From Candidatus Stackebrandtia excrementipullorum (GTDB taxonomy: Bacteria; Actinomycetota; Actinomycetes; Mycobacteriales; Micromonosporaceae): a DNA stretch of 64,000 bases. Of this stretch, positions 16,919-25,263 are shown piece after piece (the first letter of the stretch is position 1; every line of letters starts with the position of its first letter). Location of the stretch: NCBI GenBank assembly GCA_019113825.1, contig DXGR01000127.1, positions 1 to 64,000 of the forward strand, written 5' to 3'. The notes beneath the pieces are model-generated. The model saw only the letters and a list, made by a program, of their open reading frames with translations, was not told where the DNA came from and did no database searches. Made by a program: the position numbers and the translations under genes.

Positions 16919-17869
16919 TCAATCCTTGATATCCGGCTTGGGAGTCAGGCGCGTGCGGGGCCCCGCACGCAAAACACCGCTGGGCAACTCTCTCCCCACA
17001 AGAGACTCCGCCAGTTCGGCCACTTCGATCAACGCGTCCAGGTCGACGCCGGTCTCCACACCCATGTCGTGAAGCATGTGCACCAACTCCTCAGTGGCGA
17101 GGTTTCCGCTGGCTCCGGGCGCGTACGGGCAGCCTCCCAGTCCGCCGACGCTCGCGTCGAACTCGACGACGCCGTAGTCCATCGCCGTCAACACGTTCGC
17201 CAACGCGGTGCCGCGGGTGTTGTGGAAGTGCAACAGCAACGGCACGTCCGGGTGCGCCGACCGCACCAGGTCCAGCAGCTCGGCGACGCGACGCGGTGTG
17301 GCCATGCCGGTGGTGTCCCCGAAGGCGATTCGGTGGGCTCCGTCGGTGATCACTCGGTCCACGATCGACGCCACACGCTCCGCTGCGACGTCCCCTTCGT
17401 AGGGACACCCGAATGCGGTGGCCACGATGACCTCAATGGTGGGACCACGATCTCCGAGTGCGGCGATGAGTTCGGCTATGCCGTCGAGGGACTCGTCGGT
17501 GCTGCGCTTGATGTTGTTGAGATTGTGGGTGTCGGAAGCGGAGACGACCACTTCGACGTGGTCGAACCCGGCGTCGAGTGCGCGCTGCGCTCCTTTGAGA
17601 TTGGGGGCGAGCGCCGAGTACTGAACTTCCGGTGACCTGGTGACAGCACGCCATACCTCGTCGGCGTCGGCCATCTGGGGTATCGCCTTGGGGTGCACGA
17701 AACTCACCGCTTCGATGCGGCGAAGGCCGGTGCCGGACAAGGCGTCGATAAGACGAACCTTATCTTCCGGGGGGATGGGGTTCTCGCTTTGCAGCCCGTC
17801 GCGTGGCCCGACTTCACGGATCGAGACCCGGTCGGGCAGGGCGGCCGCACGCGTGGGCCAGGTGTTCAT
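16919..17869 (-). CDS. mvaB: Hydroxymethylglutaryl-CoA lyase
   Basis: 316 residues, TIM-barrel HMGL-like family. Visible: SIREVGPRDGLQSE (metal and catalytic Arg-Asp), FVHPKAIPQMADA, FGDTTGMATPRRV, HFHNTRGTALAN (metal His pair) and the signature FDASVGGLGGCPYAPGASGN with the active-site Cys. It cleaves HMG-CoA to acetoacetate and acetyl-CoA, the last step of leucine breakdown. Its start overlaps the end of the upstream biotin carboxylase by 4 nt (17866-17869), so the two are translationally coupled. Confidence 0.94.
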   Translation of the reverse strand: MNTWPTRAAALPDRVSIREVGPRDGLQSENPIPPEDKVRLIDALSGTGLRRIEAVSFVHPKAIPQMADADEVWRAVTRSPEVQYSALAPNLKGAQRALDAGFDHVEVVVSASDTHNLNNIKRSTDESLDGIAELIAALGDRGPTIEVIVATAFGCPYEGDVAAERVASIVDRVITDGAHRIAFGDTTGMATPRRVAELLDLVRSAHPDVPLLLHFHNTRGTALANVLTAMDYGVVEFDASVGGLGGCPYAPGASGNLATEELVHMLHDMGVETGVDLDALIEVAELAESLVGRELPSGVLRAGPRTRLTPKPDIKD

Positions 17870-19194
17870 CGCATCCTCCCCACGATGCCGGTGTCATAGG
17901 AACCGGACACAAACTCGGGGTTGGCCAGCAGTTCGGTGTGGAAGGCGAGGTTCGACTTGGGACCGGTGATGTCGAACGCGGCCGCCGCGTCCGCAGCGCG
18001 GCGAATCGCCTCGGTGCGGGTGGGGGCGTGAACGATGACCTTGGCCATGAGGGAGTCGTAGTGACGGGGAACTTCGTTACCTTCCCGGTAACCGGCGTCG
18101 ACGCGTACACCGTCACCGGACGGGGCGTGCCAACCGGTGATGAGGCCCGGCCCGGGAAGGAATCGCTTGGGGTCCTCGGCGTTGACACGGAGTTCGATGG
18201 CGTGTCCCGACGGTTCGGACGGTACTTCTATCATTTCACCCGCCGCGATGCGCAGCTGCGCCTCAACCAGGTCGATACCGAGGACCGCCTCGGTGATGGG
18301 GTGTTCGACCTGAAGTCTCGTGTTCATTTCCAGGAAGTAGAAACGACCGGTGACGGCGTCGTATAGATATTCAACCGTGCCCGCGCCACGGTAGTCGACG
18401 GCTTCACCAGCGCGGCGAGATGCGGCCAGGATGTCGGCTCGCTGTTCGGGGGTCAACGCCGGCGAAGGAGTCTCCTCGACGAGTTTCTGGTGACGGCGTT
18501 GTACCGAGCATTCCCGTTCCCCCAGCGCCAGTACGGTGCCGTCGGGGAGACCGAGTATTTGGACCTCAATGTGTCGGATGGACGGGAAGTAGCGTTCGAT
18601 GAGGACGTCGGGTGAGCCGAACAAGCGCTCGGCAAAACCGCTGATTCGAGTGGTCTGCTCGGTCAGTGCCGCGGCGTCCTCGGCCACGGCCATGCCCATT
18701 CCGCCGCCGCCGGCTGCGGCCTTGACCATGACGGGGTATCCGATCTGCTCGGCTGCCGCCAGCGCGGCGTCGGCGTCTATTACCGGATCGGAGGCACCGG
18801 GGGCGACAGGTACGTCGTGACGTGCCATGAGGTTACGCGCGTTGATCTTGTCACCCATGGCGTCGATGGCTTGGGGGGACGGCCCCACCCACACCATGCC
18901 GGCTTCTGTGACGGCGGTGGCGAAGTCGGCCTTCTCGGACAAGAAGCCGTATCCGGGGTGAACGGCCTGCGCATTGGTGCGCTTGGCCGCCGCCAGGATC
19001 GCCTCGGTGTTGAGATAGGAGGCCGCCGGTTCGGGGGCTCCCAGGTCGATGGCCTCGTCGGCTTCGATGACGTGTGGCAGGTTGGCGTCGATATCGGAGT
19101 AGACGGCTATGGTGCGGATGCCCATGCGTCGGGCGGTGGCGATAACGCGTCGGGCGATTTCGCCTCGGTTCGCGATCAGCAGACTGTCGAACAT
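17866..19194 (-). CDS. Biotin carboxylase subunit of an acyl-CoA carboxylase (no BCCP domain)
   Basis: 442 residues: ATP-grasp biotin carboxylase with LIANRGEIARRVI at the N terminus, HPGYGFLSEKADFA, the glycine-rich MVKAAAGGGGMGM, the RDCSVQRR-like stretch ECSVQRRHQKLVEE, and EMNTRLQVEHPITE. The protein stops at the end of the BC domain (PKSNLAFHTELLANPEF...). Actinobacterial leucine-pathway alpha subunits are usually about 650 residues with a C-terminal biotinyl domain (MKM), absent here, and no carboxyltransferase gene is adjacent. TATGCT (19201-19206) lies 6 nt before ATG 19194 (leaderless), with the TetR operator directly upstream. Confidence 0.92.
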   Translation of the reverse strand: MFDSLLIANRGEIARRVIATARRMGIRTIAVYSDIDANLPHVIEADEAIDLGAPEPAASYLNTEAILAAAKRTNAQAVHPGYGFLSEKADFATAVTEAGMVWVGPSPQAIDAMGDKINARNLMARHDVPVAPGASDPVIDADAALAAAEQIGYPVMVKAAAGGGGMGMAVAEDAAALTEQTTRISGFAERLFGSPDVLIERYFPSIRHIEVQILGLPDGTVLALGERECSVQRRHQKLVEETPSPALTPEQRADILAASRRAGEAVDYRGAGTVEYLYDAVTGRFYFLEMNTRLQVEHPITEAVLGIDLVEAQLRIAAGEMIEVPSEPSGHAIELRVNAEDPKRFLPGPGLITGWHAPSGDGVRVDAGYREGNEVPRHYDSLMAKVIVHAPTRTEAIRRAADAAAAFDITGPKSNLAFHTELLANPEFVSGSYDTGIVGRMR

Positions 19195-19210
19195 GGTTCG
19201 AGCATATCCC

Positions 19211-19234
19211 CAACCTGAACGATCGTTCAGGTTG
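19211..19234. promoter_or_regulatory. Perfect 24-bp palindrome, probable TetR operator
   Basis: CAA-CCTGAACGATCGTTCAGG-TTG is fully symmetric. It begins 5 nt upstream of the probable -10 (TATGCT, 19201-19206) of the biotin carboxylase gene and overlaps the stop codon of the TetR gene, so a bound repressor would block RNA polymerase. The GAACGATCGTTC core is typical of TetR operators for acyl-CoA metabolism. Confidence 0.85.
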
Positions 19235-19829
19235 ACCGGTGGTGGTACTCGGGATCGAGCGCCCCCAGAGCGGCGTGAGTCAGCAGGTCGGCCACGTGTT
19301 CACGCTCGGCCGGAGTCTCCCTACCCAAGAACGGAGTGGAATTCATGAGCCCGAACGCCGCGTGCGCAAGAACGCGAGCGGCCTCGGTGGTCAATTCGGG
19401 CCGCAGTTCCCGCAACACGTTCACCCACTCTTCCACGTAGGCACGCTGAAGCCGACGAATTTGACGGCGTGGCTCGTCCGGAAGCCGATCGAGTTCGTGC
19501 AGCTGGACGGCGATGACAGCCGGCGAGGTCAAGGCGAATTCGACATGAAACGCGACAAGCGCGTGCAGTGCCGCGCGAGGGTCGCCGACGTGCCGTGCCG
19601 CGTGTTCACGGCCACCGTCGAGGAGACGTTGACTAACCGGCGTCAACGCCTCGGCCAACATGGCCTCCTTGCCCCCTTTGAAGTGGTGATACAGGGCCGG
19701 CCCGGTGATGTGCGCACGGGCACCGATGTCGTCCATGGATACGCCGTGATATCCGCGAGCTGCGAAAAGTTCAACGGCAAGATCCAAGATCTCTTCACGG
19801 CGGCTTCGGCGGACAAGGTTGGGGTTCAC
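19227..19829 (-). CDS. TetR family transcriptional regulator
   Basis: 200 residues from GTG 19829: TAATGT (19837-19842) is 7 nt upstream, giving a leaderless start. The open frame extends to 20132, but that extension overlaps another gene and lacks protein-like character. The N-terminal helix-turn-helix is REEILDLAVELFAARGYHGV...IGARAHITGPALYHHFKG; the C-terminal ligand domain is helical. It is located directly upstream of the biotin carboxylase/HMG-CoA lyase pair, and its stop codon lies in the 24-bp operator, so it probably represses that pair and responds to an acyl-CoA (inference). Confidence 0.88.
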   Translation of the reverse strand: MNPNLVRRSRREEILDLAVELFAARGYHGVSMDDIGARAHITGPALYHHFKGGKEAMLAEALTPVSQRLLDGGREHAARHVGDPRAALHALVAFHVEFALTSPAVIAVQLHELDRLPDEPRRQIRRLQRAYVEEWVNVLRELRPELTTEAARVLAHAAFGLMNSTPFLGRETPAEREHVADLLTHAALGALDPEYHHRST

Positions 19830-19897
19830 CCGATCAACATTAGCCAAAACACCAGGATGCTTCGTGCCGCGCCCGGCCGCCCGCATCGTGGGCGGTG

Positions 19898-20233
19898 TCA
19901 GGCCGGCTCTGTTTGAGCAGCGCGACGGATGCGCGGTCGCGGCCGCTCCTCCAGCGTTTCCTCCCATGTCGGTTCGATCGGCGCACGGTCGGCGTTGTCC
20001 CGAGAGCTGTTGATGATGTCGTTGGCTATTTCCCAGGCGTCGCATGGCCAGGCGATCTGACATACGACGCAGTCGACGCCGAGCAGGTCGTCGGGTAGGT
20101 GGCGACGCCACTGCGCGGCGGCCAGCTGCCACCCGGTGAGTTCGTCAACCCCCTTCGGCGGCTCGTCCGGCGGTGGGTTCTGCCGGGTGTATGCGCTGCG
20201 TATGCGTGGCTGTTCTGTCCGTGTCAGCTGCAT
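19898..20233 (-). CDS. Conserved small protein with Cys motif, unknown function
   Basis: 111 residues. A GGAGGGG site lies about 10 nt before the ATG. The centre holds LLGVDCVVCQIAWPCDAWEIAND, with three Cys (CxxC plus WPCD); this looks like a conserved actinobacterial pattern and could bind a metal, but I know no function. Flanks are basic and Pro-rich and there is no membrane segment. It ends just upstream of the TetR gene and probably has its own promoter. Confidence 0.65.
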   Translation of the reverse strand: MQLTRTEQPRIRSAYTRQNPPPDEPPKGVDELTGWQLAAAQWRRHLPDDLLGVDCVVCQIAWPCDAWEIANDIINSSRDNADRAPIEPTWEETLEERPRPRIRRAAQTEPA

Positions 20234-20687
20234 GGAAAATCGACCCCTCCGTCCTAGGTAACGCGGAATCGGTCCTCAGGAAACGGTTATGAAATGCCGA
20301 CTACCGCGGACTAAGGCATCCCGCCTTTGCACCCGACGCAATCTGATGTCATAATGATGTCATGACTTACATCAAAGCGACAGTTATGCGCATCAATCAT
20401 CGCAGCTTTCGACGTCGCGGCATCACAGGGCGCGGCCACATCTCCCACCGATTGGCCACCGAACGTCAACTCGGGCTCGATCTTGCAGCCGCGCAACGTG
20501 CAGCCATGCGGTAAAACACCTGCACATCGCACAAATCGTCGGGCGATGAAAATATCGACCGCCCGGCCACATCGTCGATGCTTCCATGACGTCATAACGG
20601 TGCACTTGATTCGTAAACGCGCGACACCGGCGCAACTCAGCGGGATTTGCCGACCGTCTATCCGTCTCACCGGGCAAGATCGACCAG
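20234..20687. other. Sparse region with one possible small gene
   Basis: Contains the candidate 50-aa ORF at 20362-20514 and, just before it, two copies of TGATGTCA (20344-20351 and 20355-20362) flanking a TATAAT-like CATAAT. Otherwise no gene or structure is evident. Confidence 0.35.
20362..20514 (+). CDS. Possible 50-aa basic peptide
   Basis: The ATG at 20362 opens a 50-codon frame rich in Arg and His (segment RRRGITGRGHISHRLATER). A CATAAT hexamer lies a few nt upstream, compatible with a leaderless transcript. No homologue is recognised and no ribosome site is present, so the call is weak. Confidence 0.25.
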   Translation: MTYIKATVMRINHRSFRRRGITGRGHISHRLATERQLGLDLAAAQRAAMR

Positions 20688-21452
20688 GTGGGCTGGTTCG
20701 AACAACGCATCGTCGAAACCGGACGGCTGCCGCTGTTTTGTTTCTTTATCGCCATGGTTCTGGCGTTCGGACTCATCAGGGTCTCGGTCCGTCTCATCCG
20801 TGCCCAAGTCACATGGTGGCCCGGCAATGTCACACCCGGTGGTCTACACATCCACCACGTCGTGTTCGGCGTCGTATTCATGCTCGTCGGAGGCGTTGCG
20901 AGTCTCGCAATCCCCCCCGACCTTGTGGGAGCAAGATCGGTCGCCGCGGTCGTGTTCGGCGTGGGTGCAGCCCTCGTCCTCGACGAGTTCGCACTCATAC
21001 TCCACTTGAAAGACGTCTACTGGACGGAAACGGGCCGTACGTCGATCGACGCCGTATTCGTGGCGATCGCGTTGTCGGGCCTGTTGGTGATCGGCGTACG
21101 TCCCATCGGGGTCGAGGACTTCGCCACCTTCGAGTCCGATCCGCTCGTGCCACACCCGTTCTGGTGGGGCTTGACGTTCACCGTCATCAACCTTGGGTTG
21201 GCGGTCGTTACTTTGTTGAAAGGCAAGATCTGGTCAGGTCTACTCGGGCTCTTCCTGTGGCCTCTCATCTATGTCGGAGCCATCCGACTGGCCCGGCCCG
21301 GATCACCGTGGGCACGCTGGCGTTACCGCCCTGAGAAACGTCGTGGCCAGCGAAAACTGGCTCGTGCGACATGGCGTGAAATCCGTATTCGCCATCCGAT
21401 CATTCGCGGAAAGATCTGGTTCCAAGAGTTGATCGCCGGACGACACACCTGA
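20688..21452 (+). CDS. Polytopic membrane protein of unknown function
   Basis: 254 residues, about six hydrophobic segments (RLPLFCFFIAMVLAFGLIRV, HHVVFGVVFMLVGGVASLAI, SVAAVVFGVGAALVLDEFAL, AVFVAIALSGLLVIGV, FTVINLGLAVVTLL, LLGLFLWPLIYVGAI). A GGLHIHHVVFG motif in the first third and LDEFALILHLKDVYW give several conserved His, Asp and Glu that could bind a metal. The C-terminal 50 residues are strongly basic. GTG start at 20688 with a weak ribosome site. No function known to me. Confidence 0.7.
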   Translation: MGWFEQRIVETGRLPLFCFFIAMVLAFGLIRVSVRLIRAQVTWWPGNVTPGGLHIHHVVFGVVFMLVGGVASLAIPPDLVGARSVAAVVFGVGAALVLDEFALILHLKDVYWTETGRTSIDAVFVAIALSGLLVIGVRPIGVEDFATFESDPLVPHPFWWGLTFTVINLGLAVVTLLKGKIWSGLLGLFLWPLIYVGAIRLARPGSPWARWRYRPEKRRGQRKLARATWREIRIRHPIIRGKIWFQELIAGRHT

Positions 21453-21620
21453 AAATACGGTCATGCGGCATCACCCGAACGGGCAAGCAAGATGACGCAA
21501 GGTTCACGTTGGATCTTGGCCTTAGGATTCGGCATCCCGGCCCCCTGCTCTCCTACCCACCGCCACTCGTGCCGTGCCGCGTACCACCGGTGCACTGCCG
21601 TTGGCGCGAAAGAGGTTGCC

Positions 21621-22148
21621 ATGGCTAAGACATTTCACGACCTGTTCGAAAAAATGACCGTGAGCGTGACGTCACCGGATCGAACCGTTTCAGCGACCTA
21701 CACCGGGAGAAACGGCCTACGCATCGCCTTCAGGCCCGGCGCCCTCGACCGTCACGATGAAACGTCTCTGGCCGTCCAGATCGAACATGCGCTTACCGGG
21801 GTCAACGCCGGCTACGGCAACGGTCTGGAACACATCCGGAGAGAACGCGGCATACCACCATCGCCCACCCGGCTTCGCGACACCAACCTGTCACGCAACC
21901 GCCACAAGTTCGAACAGGCGGCCTACGACCTCAAGGCTTACGCGACCTCTCCAATGGGCTTCGTCAAAGTACGTATCGCCTCCAACCACCAGGTCAGCGT
22001 GCGAATCCAGCCAGGCGCACTGCAACGGATGGAGATGTCCGAAGAACGCCTGGCCACGGAACTCAACACGGCGTTGAGTGAAGCCGGGCGCGCCTACGGC
22101 ACCAAACGACGGCAGCTGCGCGACGCAATCCATGCCGAACTGAACTAG
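21621..22148 (+). CDS. Tandem YbaB/EspL-like protein of a type VII secretion locus
   Basis: 175 residues from ATG 21621 (GAAAGAGG upstream). Two copies of a beta-beta-alpha unit are visible: VTSPDRTVSATYTGRNGLRI...FRPGAL followed by a helix (about 10-75), and TSPMGFVKVRIASNHQVSVR...QPGAL followed by a helix (about 112-170). The pattern resembles YbaB/EbfC-like proteins found beside WXG100 genes (EspL type); the assignment is by pattern only. It is first of three closely spaced genes whose other members look like WXG-type secretion proteins. Confidence 0.55.
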   Translation: MAKTFHDLFEKMTVSVTSPDRTVSATYTGRNGLRIAFRPGALDRHDETSLAVQIEHALTGVNAGYGNGLEHIRRERGIPPSPTRLRDTNLSRNRHKFEQAAYDLKAYATSPMGFVKVRIASNHQVSVRIQPGALQRMEMSEERLATELNTALSEAGRAYGTKRRQLRDAIHAELN

Positions 22149-22163
22149 CGAAGGACAACCGAC

Positions 22164-22547
22164 ATGGAATACAGAGGTAACGACGTCCACGCCGACATGG
22201 ACATCCTGTGGCAGGCCGGACAAACCCACTTCCCGAACACGGCCATCTCCTATTCGGAGGCGGCGAGCACCCTGAACAGCGTCAGCGGTTCTTCCGGGTC
22301 CGGCGTCATGAACCAATGGCACAACGTCAAGGACTATTTGCAGCAACGTGTGGCACGTTCTGCCGAAGCCCTGGAGGACACCGGCACCGCACTGCGTCAA
22401 GTGGCCATCGACCTGGCCGAGACCGACGGCGAGGCGGCCACCGCATTGAACGCCTCCATGGAGGAGTACGGAGAGGAGCCCGCCGAGGTACCCGACGCTC
22501 CCCTTCCCGAAAACATCCAGGGCCCCACCGAGGGCAGCTGGGACTAA
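22164..22547 (+). CDS. WXG100-like / ESX-associated helical protein
   Basis: 127 residues, 15 nt after the previous stop. Predicted two-helix hairpin with SSGSGVMNQWHNVKDYLQQR at the turn, helices of about 35 residues on each side, and an acidic Pro-rich tail (EEPAEVPDAPLPENIQGP). The size and position beside a larger WxG-containing protein suggest a small partner or substrate of type VII secretion. A canonical W-x-G is not present. Confidence 0.55.
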   Translation: MEYRGNDVHADMDILWQAGQTHFPNTAISYSEAASTLNSVSGSSGSGVMNQWHNVKDYLQQRVARSAEALEDTGTALRQVAIDLAETDGEAATALNASMEEYGEEPAEVPDAPLPENIQGPTEGSWD

Positions 22548-22573
22548 CCGGCGACAAAATACAAGGGAAAGAA

Positions 22574-23440
22574 ATGACTACTGTTTACGGCCCCGTCATG
22601 CCGGGCTTCTCACTCAAGCCGAAAGCCCGGTATGTAGCCGAACTGGCGTCGATAGCCGGGATGCACGAGAACGGCATGGGCCCGACCGAAGACCCTCTTG
22701 TCGCAGGACCGGAACGCCATTCCGACATGGTCGCAACCGTCCACTCTCTGACGTCCACGCCATTTGGCCCGTGCGACGACGCCATGGCCGCCGTCGCCCC
22801 ACTGCGGCCCGGTGTCGCCGGGAACAATTTCCAGGTCTTCAAGTCCGACATGGAGTTCATCACCGACGAGATGGACAAGGATTCGTGGGGCGGCGCCGCC
22901 GCAGTCGACTTTCGGCGCTTCACCACCAAGTTCGACGACATCGCCGACAACCAGGCCGCAATGGCCGATGAACTGTACGTCGCCGCCGACGGGTACCGAA
23001 CCGGGCTACAAGAGGTGTGGAACGTCACCGACGAAGCCTTGGACAAGACGATCGAGGCCCTCAACGCCGTCATCGCGGATTCGGAGGCGGCAAGCAAGAC
23101 CCTGGGGATCAGCGTCGTCAAGGTGGTCATCGGTGTGGCCAGCACGATCGCCTCCGGCGGTACTGCCGTTGCCTTGGGTTTCGCCGCCTTGAACACCTCC
23201 ATCGCCACCGCCGAAGCGGTGTCGGCGTCGATCGGAGGCCGCAAGGTGGAGGACATTATGTCCAATCTAGACCTTGCATTGTCGAAAATCTCCACAGAGC
23301 TGGAGACGGTGGAGGAACACCTCATCGAAGTACTGAGCAAGGATTACGAACTGATCTCGCAAGGGGAGAACCGCCCCACACAGGTACCCGATGCGACCAT
23401 GCCCGTATTCGAGTTGCCGCGGCCTCAACTGGCCGACTGA
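22574..23440 (+). CDS. Putative type VII secretion substrate with WxG-type helical domain
   Basis: 288 residues from ATG 22574 (AAGGGAAAG upstream). The segment DMDKDSWGGAAAVDFRRFTT (about 100-120, W-G-G turn followed by A..F) matches the WXG100 hairpin signature embedded in a longer helical protein. The middle has a hydrophobic stretch (VVIGVASTIASGGTAVALGF, about 185-205) and the C-terminal third is predicted coiled coil. No enzyme domain and no ESX core genes (EccC, EccD) nearby, so this is an orphan set of three. Export by a distant ESX system is inference. Confidence 0.6.
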   Translation: MTTVYGPVMPGFSLKPKARYVAELASIAGMHENGMGPTEDPLVAGPERHSDMVATVHSLTSTPFGPCDDAMAAVAPLRPGVAGNNFQVFKSDMEFITDEMDKDSWGGAAAVDFRRFTTKFDDIADNQAAMADELYVAADGYRTGLQEVWNVTDEALDKTIEALNAVIADSEAASKTLGISVVKVVIGVASTIASGGTAVALGFAALNTSIATAEAVSASIGGRKVEDIMSNLDLALSKISTELETVEEHLIEVLSKDYELISQGENRPTQVPDATMPVFELPRPQLAD

Positions 23441-23507
23441 GTTCAGCGACCACGTATCAGCGGAGAAGGACCTGTCACATTGACCGACGGGGCCTTCTCC
23501 GCTAGCG

Positions 23508-23523
23508 TTGGGAACGCTCCCAA
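23508..23523. promoter_or_regulatory. CebR-like LacI operator upstream of the GH1 gene
   Basis: TTGGGAACGCTCCCAA is a near-palindrome (two mismatched central positions) almost identical to the CebR box TGGGAGCGCTCCCA known from Streptomyces sugar regulons. The LacI-type gene at 25264 is the likely ligand-sensing regulator. Confidence 0.8.
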
Positions 23524-23735
23524 TCCGAGTGTGGGGCGTAGATCGGACATGTACACGGCACACCGCGCGGCTTCTGAGTAACACCCCGACCCACTACGAC
23601 GATCGCCTGCCTGTGCGCCCCGGTCGCGCCACGCCTCGTCGGAAGACAACCCACTCGTCGTGTCCGTGGCCGACCACCGACACGGCATTCGACCGTCCGC
23701 ACAACGGGCGGTACCACGGAAGGTGCGGTGCAGAC

Positions 23736-25142
23736 ATGACCGAAAGCGACACCGGTGTCCATCGATCGGAGATGTTTCCGACCGATTTCGTCTGGGGTGC
23801 GGCGACGTCGGCGTACCAAATCGAGGGTGCCGTCCAAGAGGACGGACGGGGGGCATCCATATGGGACACCTTTGCCCACACACCCGGCAAAATCGCCGAT
23901 GGCACCAACGGCGACACTGCGACGGACTCGTATCACAGGTGGAACCAGGACATCGAGATCATGAAACGGATCGGTCTGCAGGCCTATCGGTTCTCGGTAT
24001 CGTGGCCGAGGGTCCAGCCCAACGGCTCCGAGCTCAACCCGGCGGGTCTCGACCACTACTCCAGACTCGTCGACGGGCTCCTCGAATCCGGAATCCAACC
24101 GTGGCTCACCCTCTACCACTGGGACCTCCCGCAGGCGTTGGAGGACGCCGGTGGATGGCCGGAGCGCGACACCGCCCATCGGTTCGCCGACTTCGCTGCC
24201 CACGTCTGCGATCGCCTCGGCGACCGTGTCAAGAACTGGATCACCGTCAACGAGCCCTGGTGCACCGCGTTTCTCGGATACGCCTCCGGCGAACATGCAC
24301 CCGGCCGCCGCGAACCCGCCGCGTCGATAGCCGCCGCCCACCACCTCATGCTGGCGCACGGTCTCGCGACTTCAGCCCTTCGCACACGTTCGGACGGCAA
24401 CATCGGCGTCGGGTTGAACTTTTACCCCGTATACCCGGCCTCCGGATCGGCAGGCGACGCCGACGCCGTACGGCGCATCGACGGCGTACAGAACCGCCTG
24501 TTCGCCGACGCGATTTTTCGTGGCGGCTACCCCGCCGACGTCTTGGCCGACCTGGCCGAAGTCACCGATCTCGATATGATTCGCGACTCCGATGCCCCGA
24601 TCATCGGTGCACCGATCGACATGTTGTGCGTCAACTATTACAGCCGGTTCACGGTAACCGCCGACAACACCGGGACCGGATCGGCTTCCGCAGCGCCCAC
24701 CGACGTCGGATCGGCTTGGCCGGGCAACGATCACATCTCCTTTGTCGCCAACGGTCTCCCCCAAACAGGCATGGGGTGGGAGATCGACCCCGGCGGACTG
24801 CGCGACATGTTGATACGCCTGTCACGAGACTATCCCGGGGTCCCACTGGTCGTGACCGAGAACGGATCGGCCTTCGAGGACACCCTCGTGGATGGTCGGG
24901 TGGCCGATGACAAACGGGTTTCCTACCTGCGTGATCACGTCGACGCGATGTCTCAGGCCCTGGCCGCGGACGTGCCGTTGACGGGATACTTCGCCTGGTC
25001 ACTGTTGGATAATTTTGAGTGGGCGTGGGGGTACAACAAGCGGTTCGGCATCGTCTACGTCGACTTCGAAAACCAACGCCGCATCATAAAGGACAGCGGC
25101 CTCTGGTACGCCGACCTCATCGCGGGCCGCGCCATGTCGTGA
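23736..25142 (+). CDS. GH1 family beta-glucosidase
   Basis: 468 residues from ATG 23736; the frame is open further upstream but that part is not protein-like and contains the operator. GH1 signatures: FVWGAATSAYQIEGA at the N terminus, TVNEPWCT (acid/base Glu), INMLCVNYYSRF-like substrate loop, VTENGSAF (nucleophile Glu) and WSLLDNFEWAWGYNKRFGI at the C terminus. It hydrolyses beta-glucosides such as cellobiose and has no signal peptide, so it acts in the cytoplasm on imported sugar. No transporter is adjacent. Controlled by the CebR-like box upstream and the LacI gene downstream. Confidence 0.95.
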   Translation: MTESDTGVHRSEMFPTDFVWGAATSAYQIEGAVQEDGRGASIWDTFAHTPGKIADGTNGDTATDSYHRWNQDIEIMKRIGLQAYRFSVSWPRVQPNGSELNPAGLDHYSRLVDGLLESGIQPWLTLYHWDLPQALEDAGGWPERDTAHRFADFAAHVCDRLGDRVKNWITVNEPWCTAFLGYASGEHAPGRREPAASIAAAHHLMLAHGLATSALRTRSDGNIGVGLNFYPVYPASGSAGDADAVRRIDGVQNRLFADAIFRGGYPADVLADLAEVTDLDMIRDSDAPIIGAPIDMLCVNYYSRFTVTADNTGTGSASAAPTDVGSAWPGNDHISFVANGLPQTGMGWEIDPGGLRDMLIRLSRDYPGVPLVVTENGSAFEDTLVDGRVADDKRVSYLRDHVDAMSQALAADVPLTGYFAWSLLDNFEWAWGYNKRFGIVYVDFENQRRIIKDSGLWYADLIAGRAMS

Positions 25143-25263
25143 CCGACCCGCCGGTCGTCCTCGGCGGTTCCACTCCGCCACTTGGCTGTCTTCCTGTTCG
25201 GCCACACCGATACCGTCGACCCACACGTCCGACGCACGGGCGTCCCGCCCAGGAAGGCAGCCC

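Noticed and set aside
19830..20132. N-terminal extension of the TetR protein up to 20132
   Set aside because: It overlaps the Cys-motif gene at 19898-20233 on the same strand in another frame and lacks protein-like character; the leaderless GTG 19829 gives a normal TetR length.
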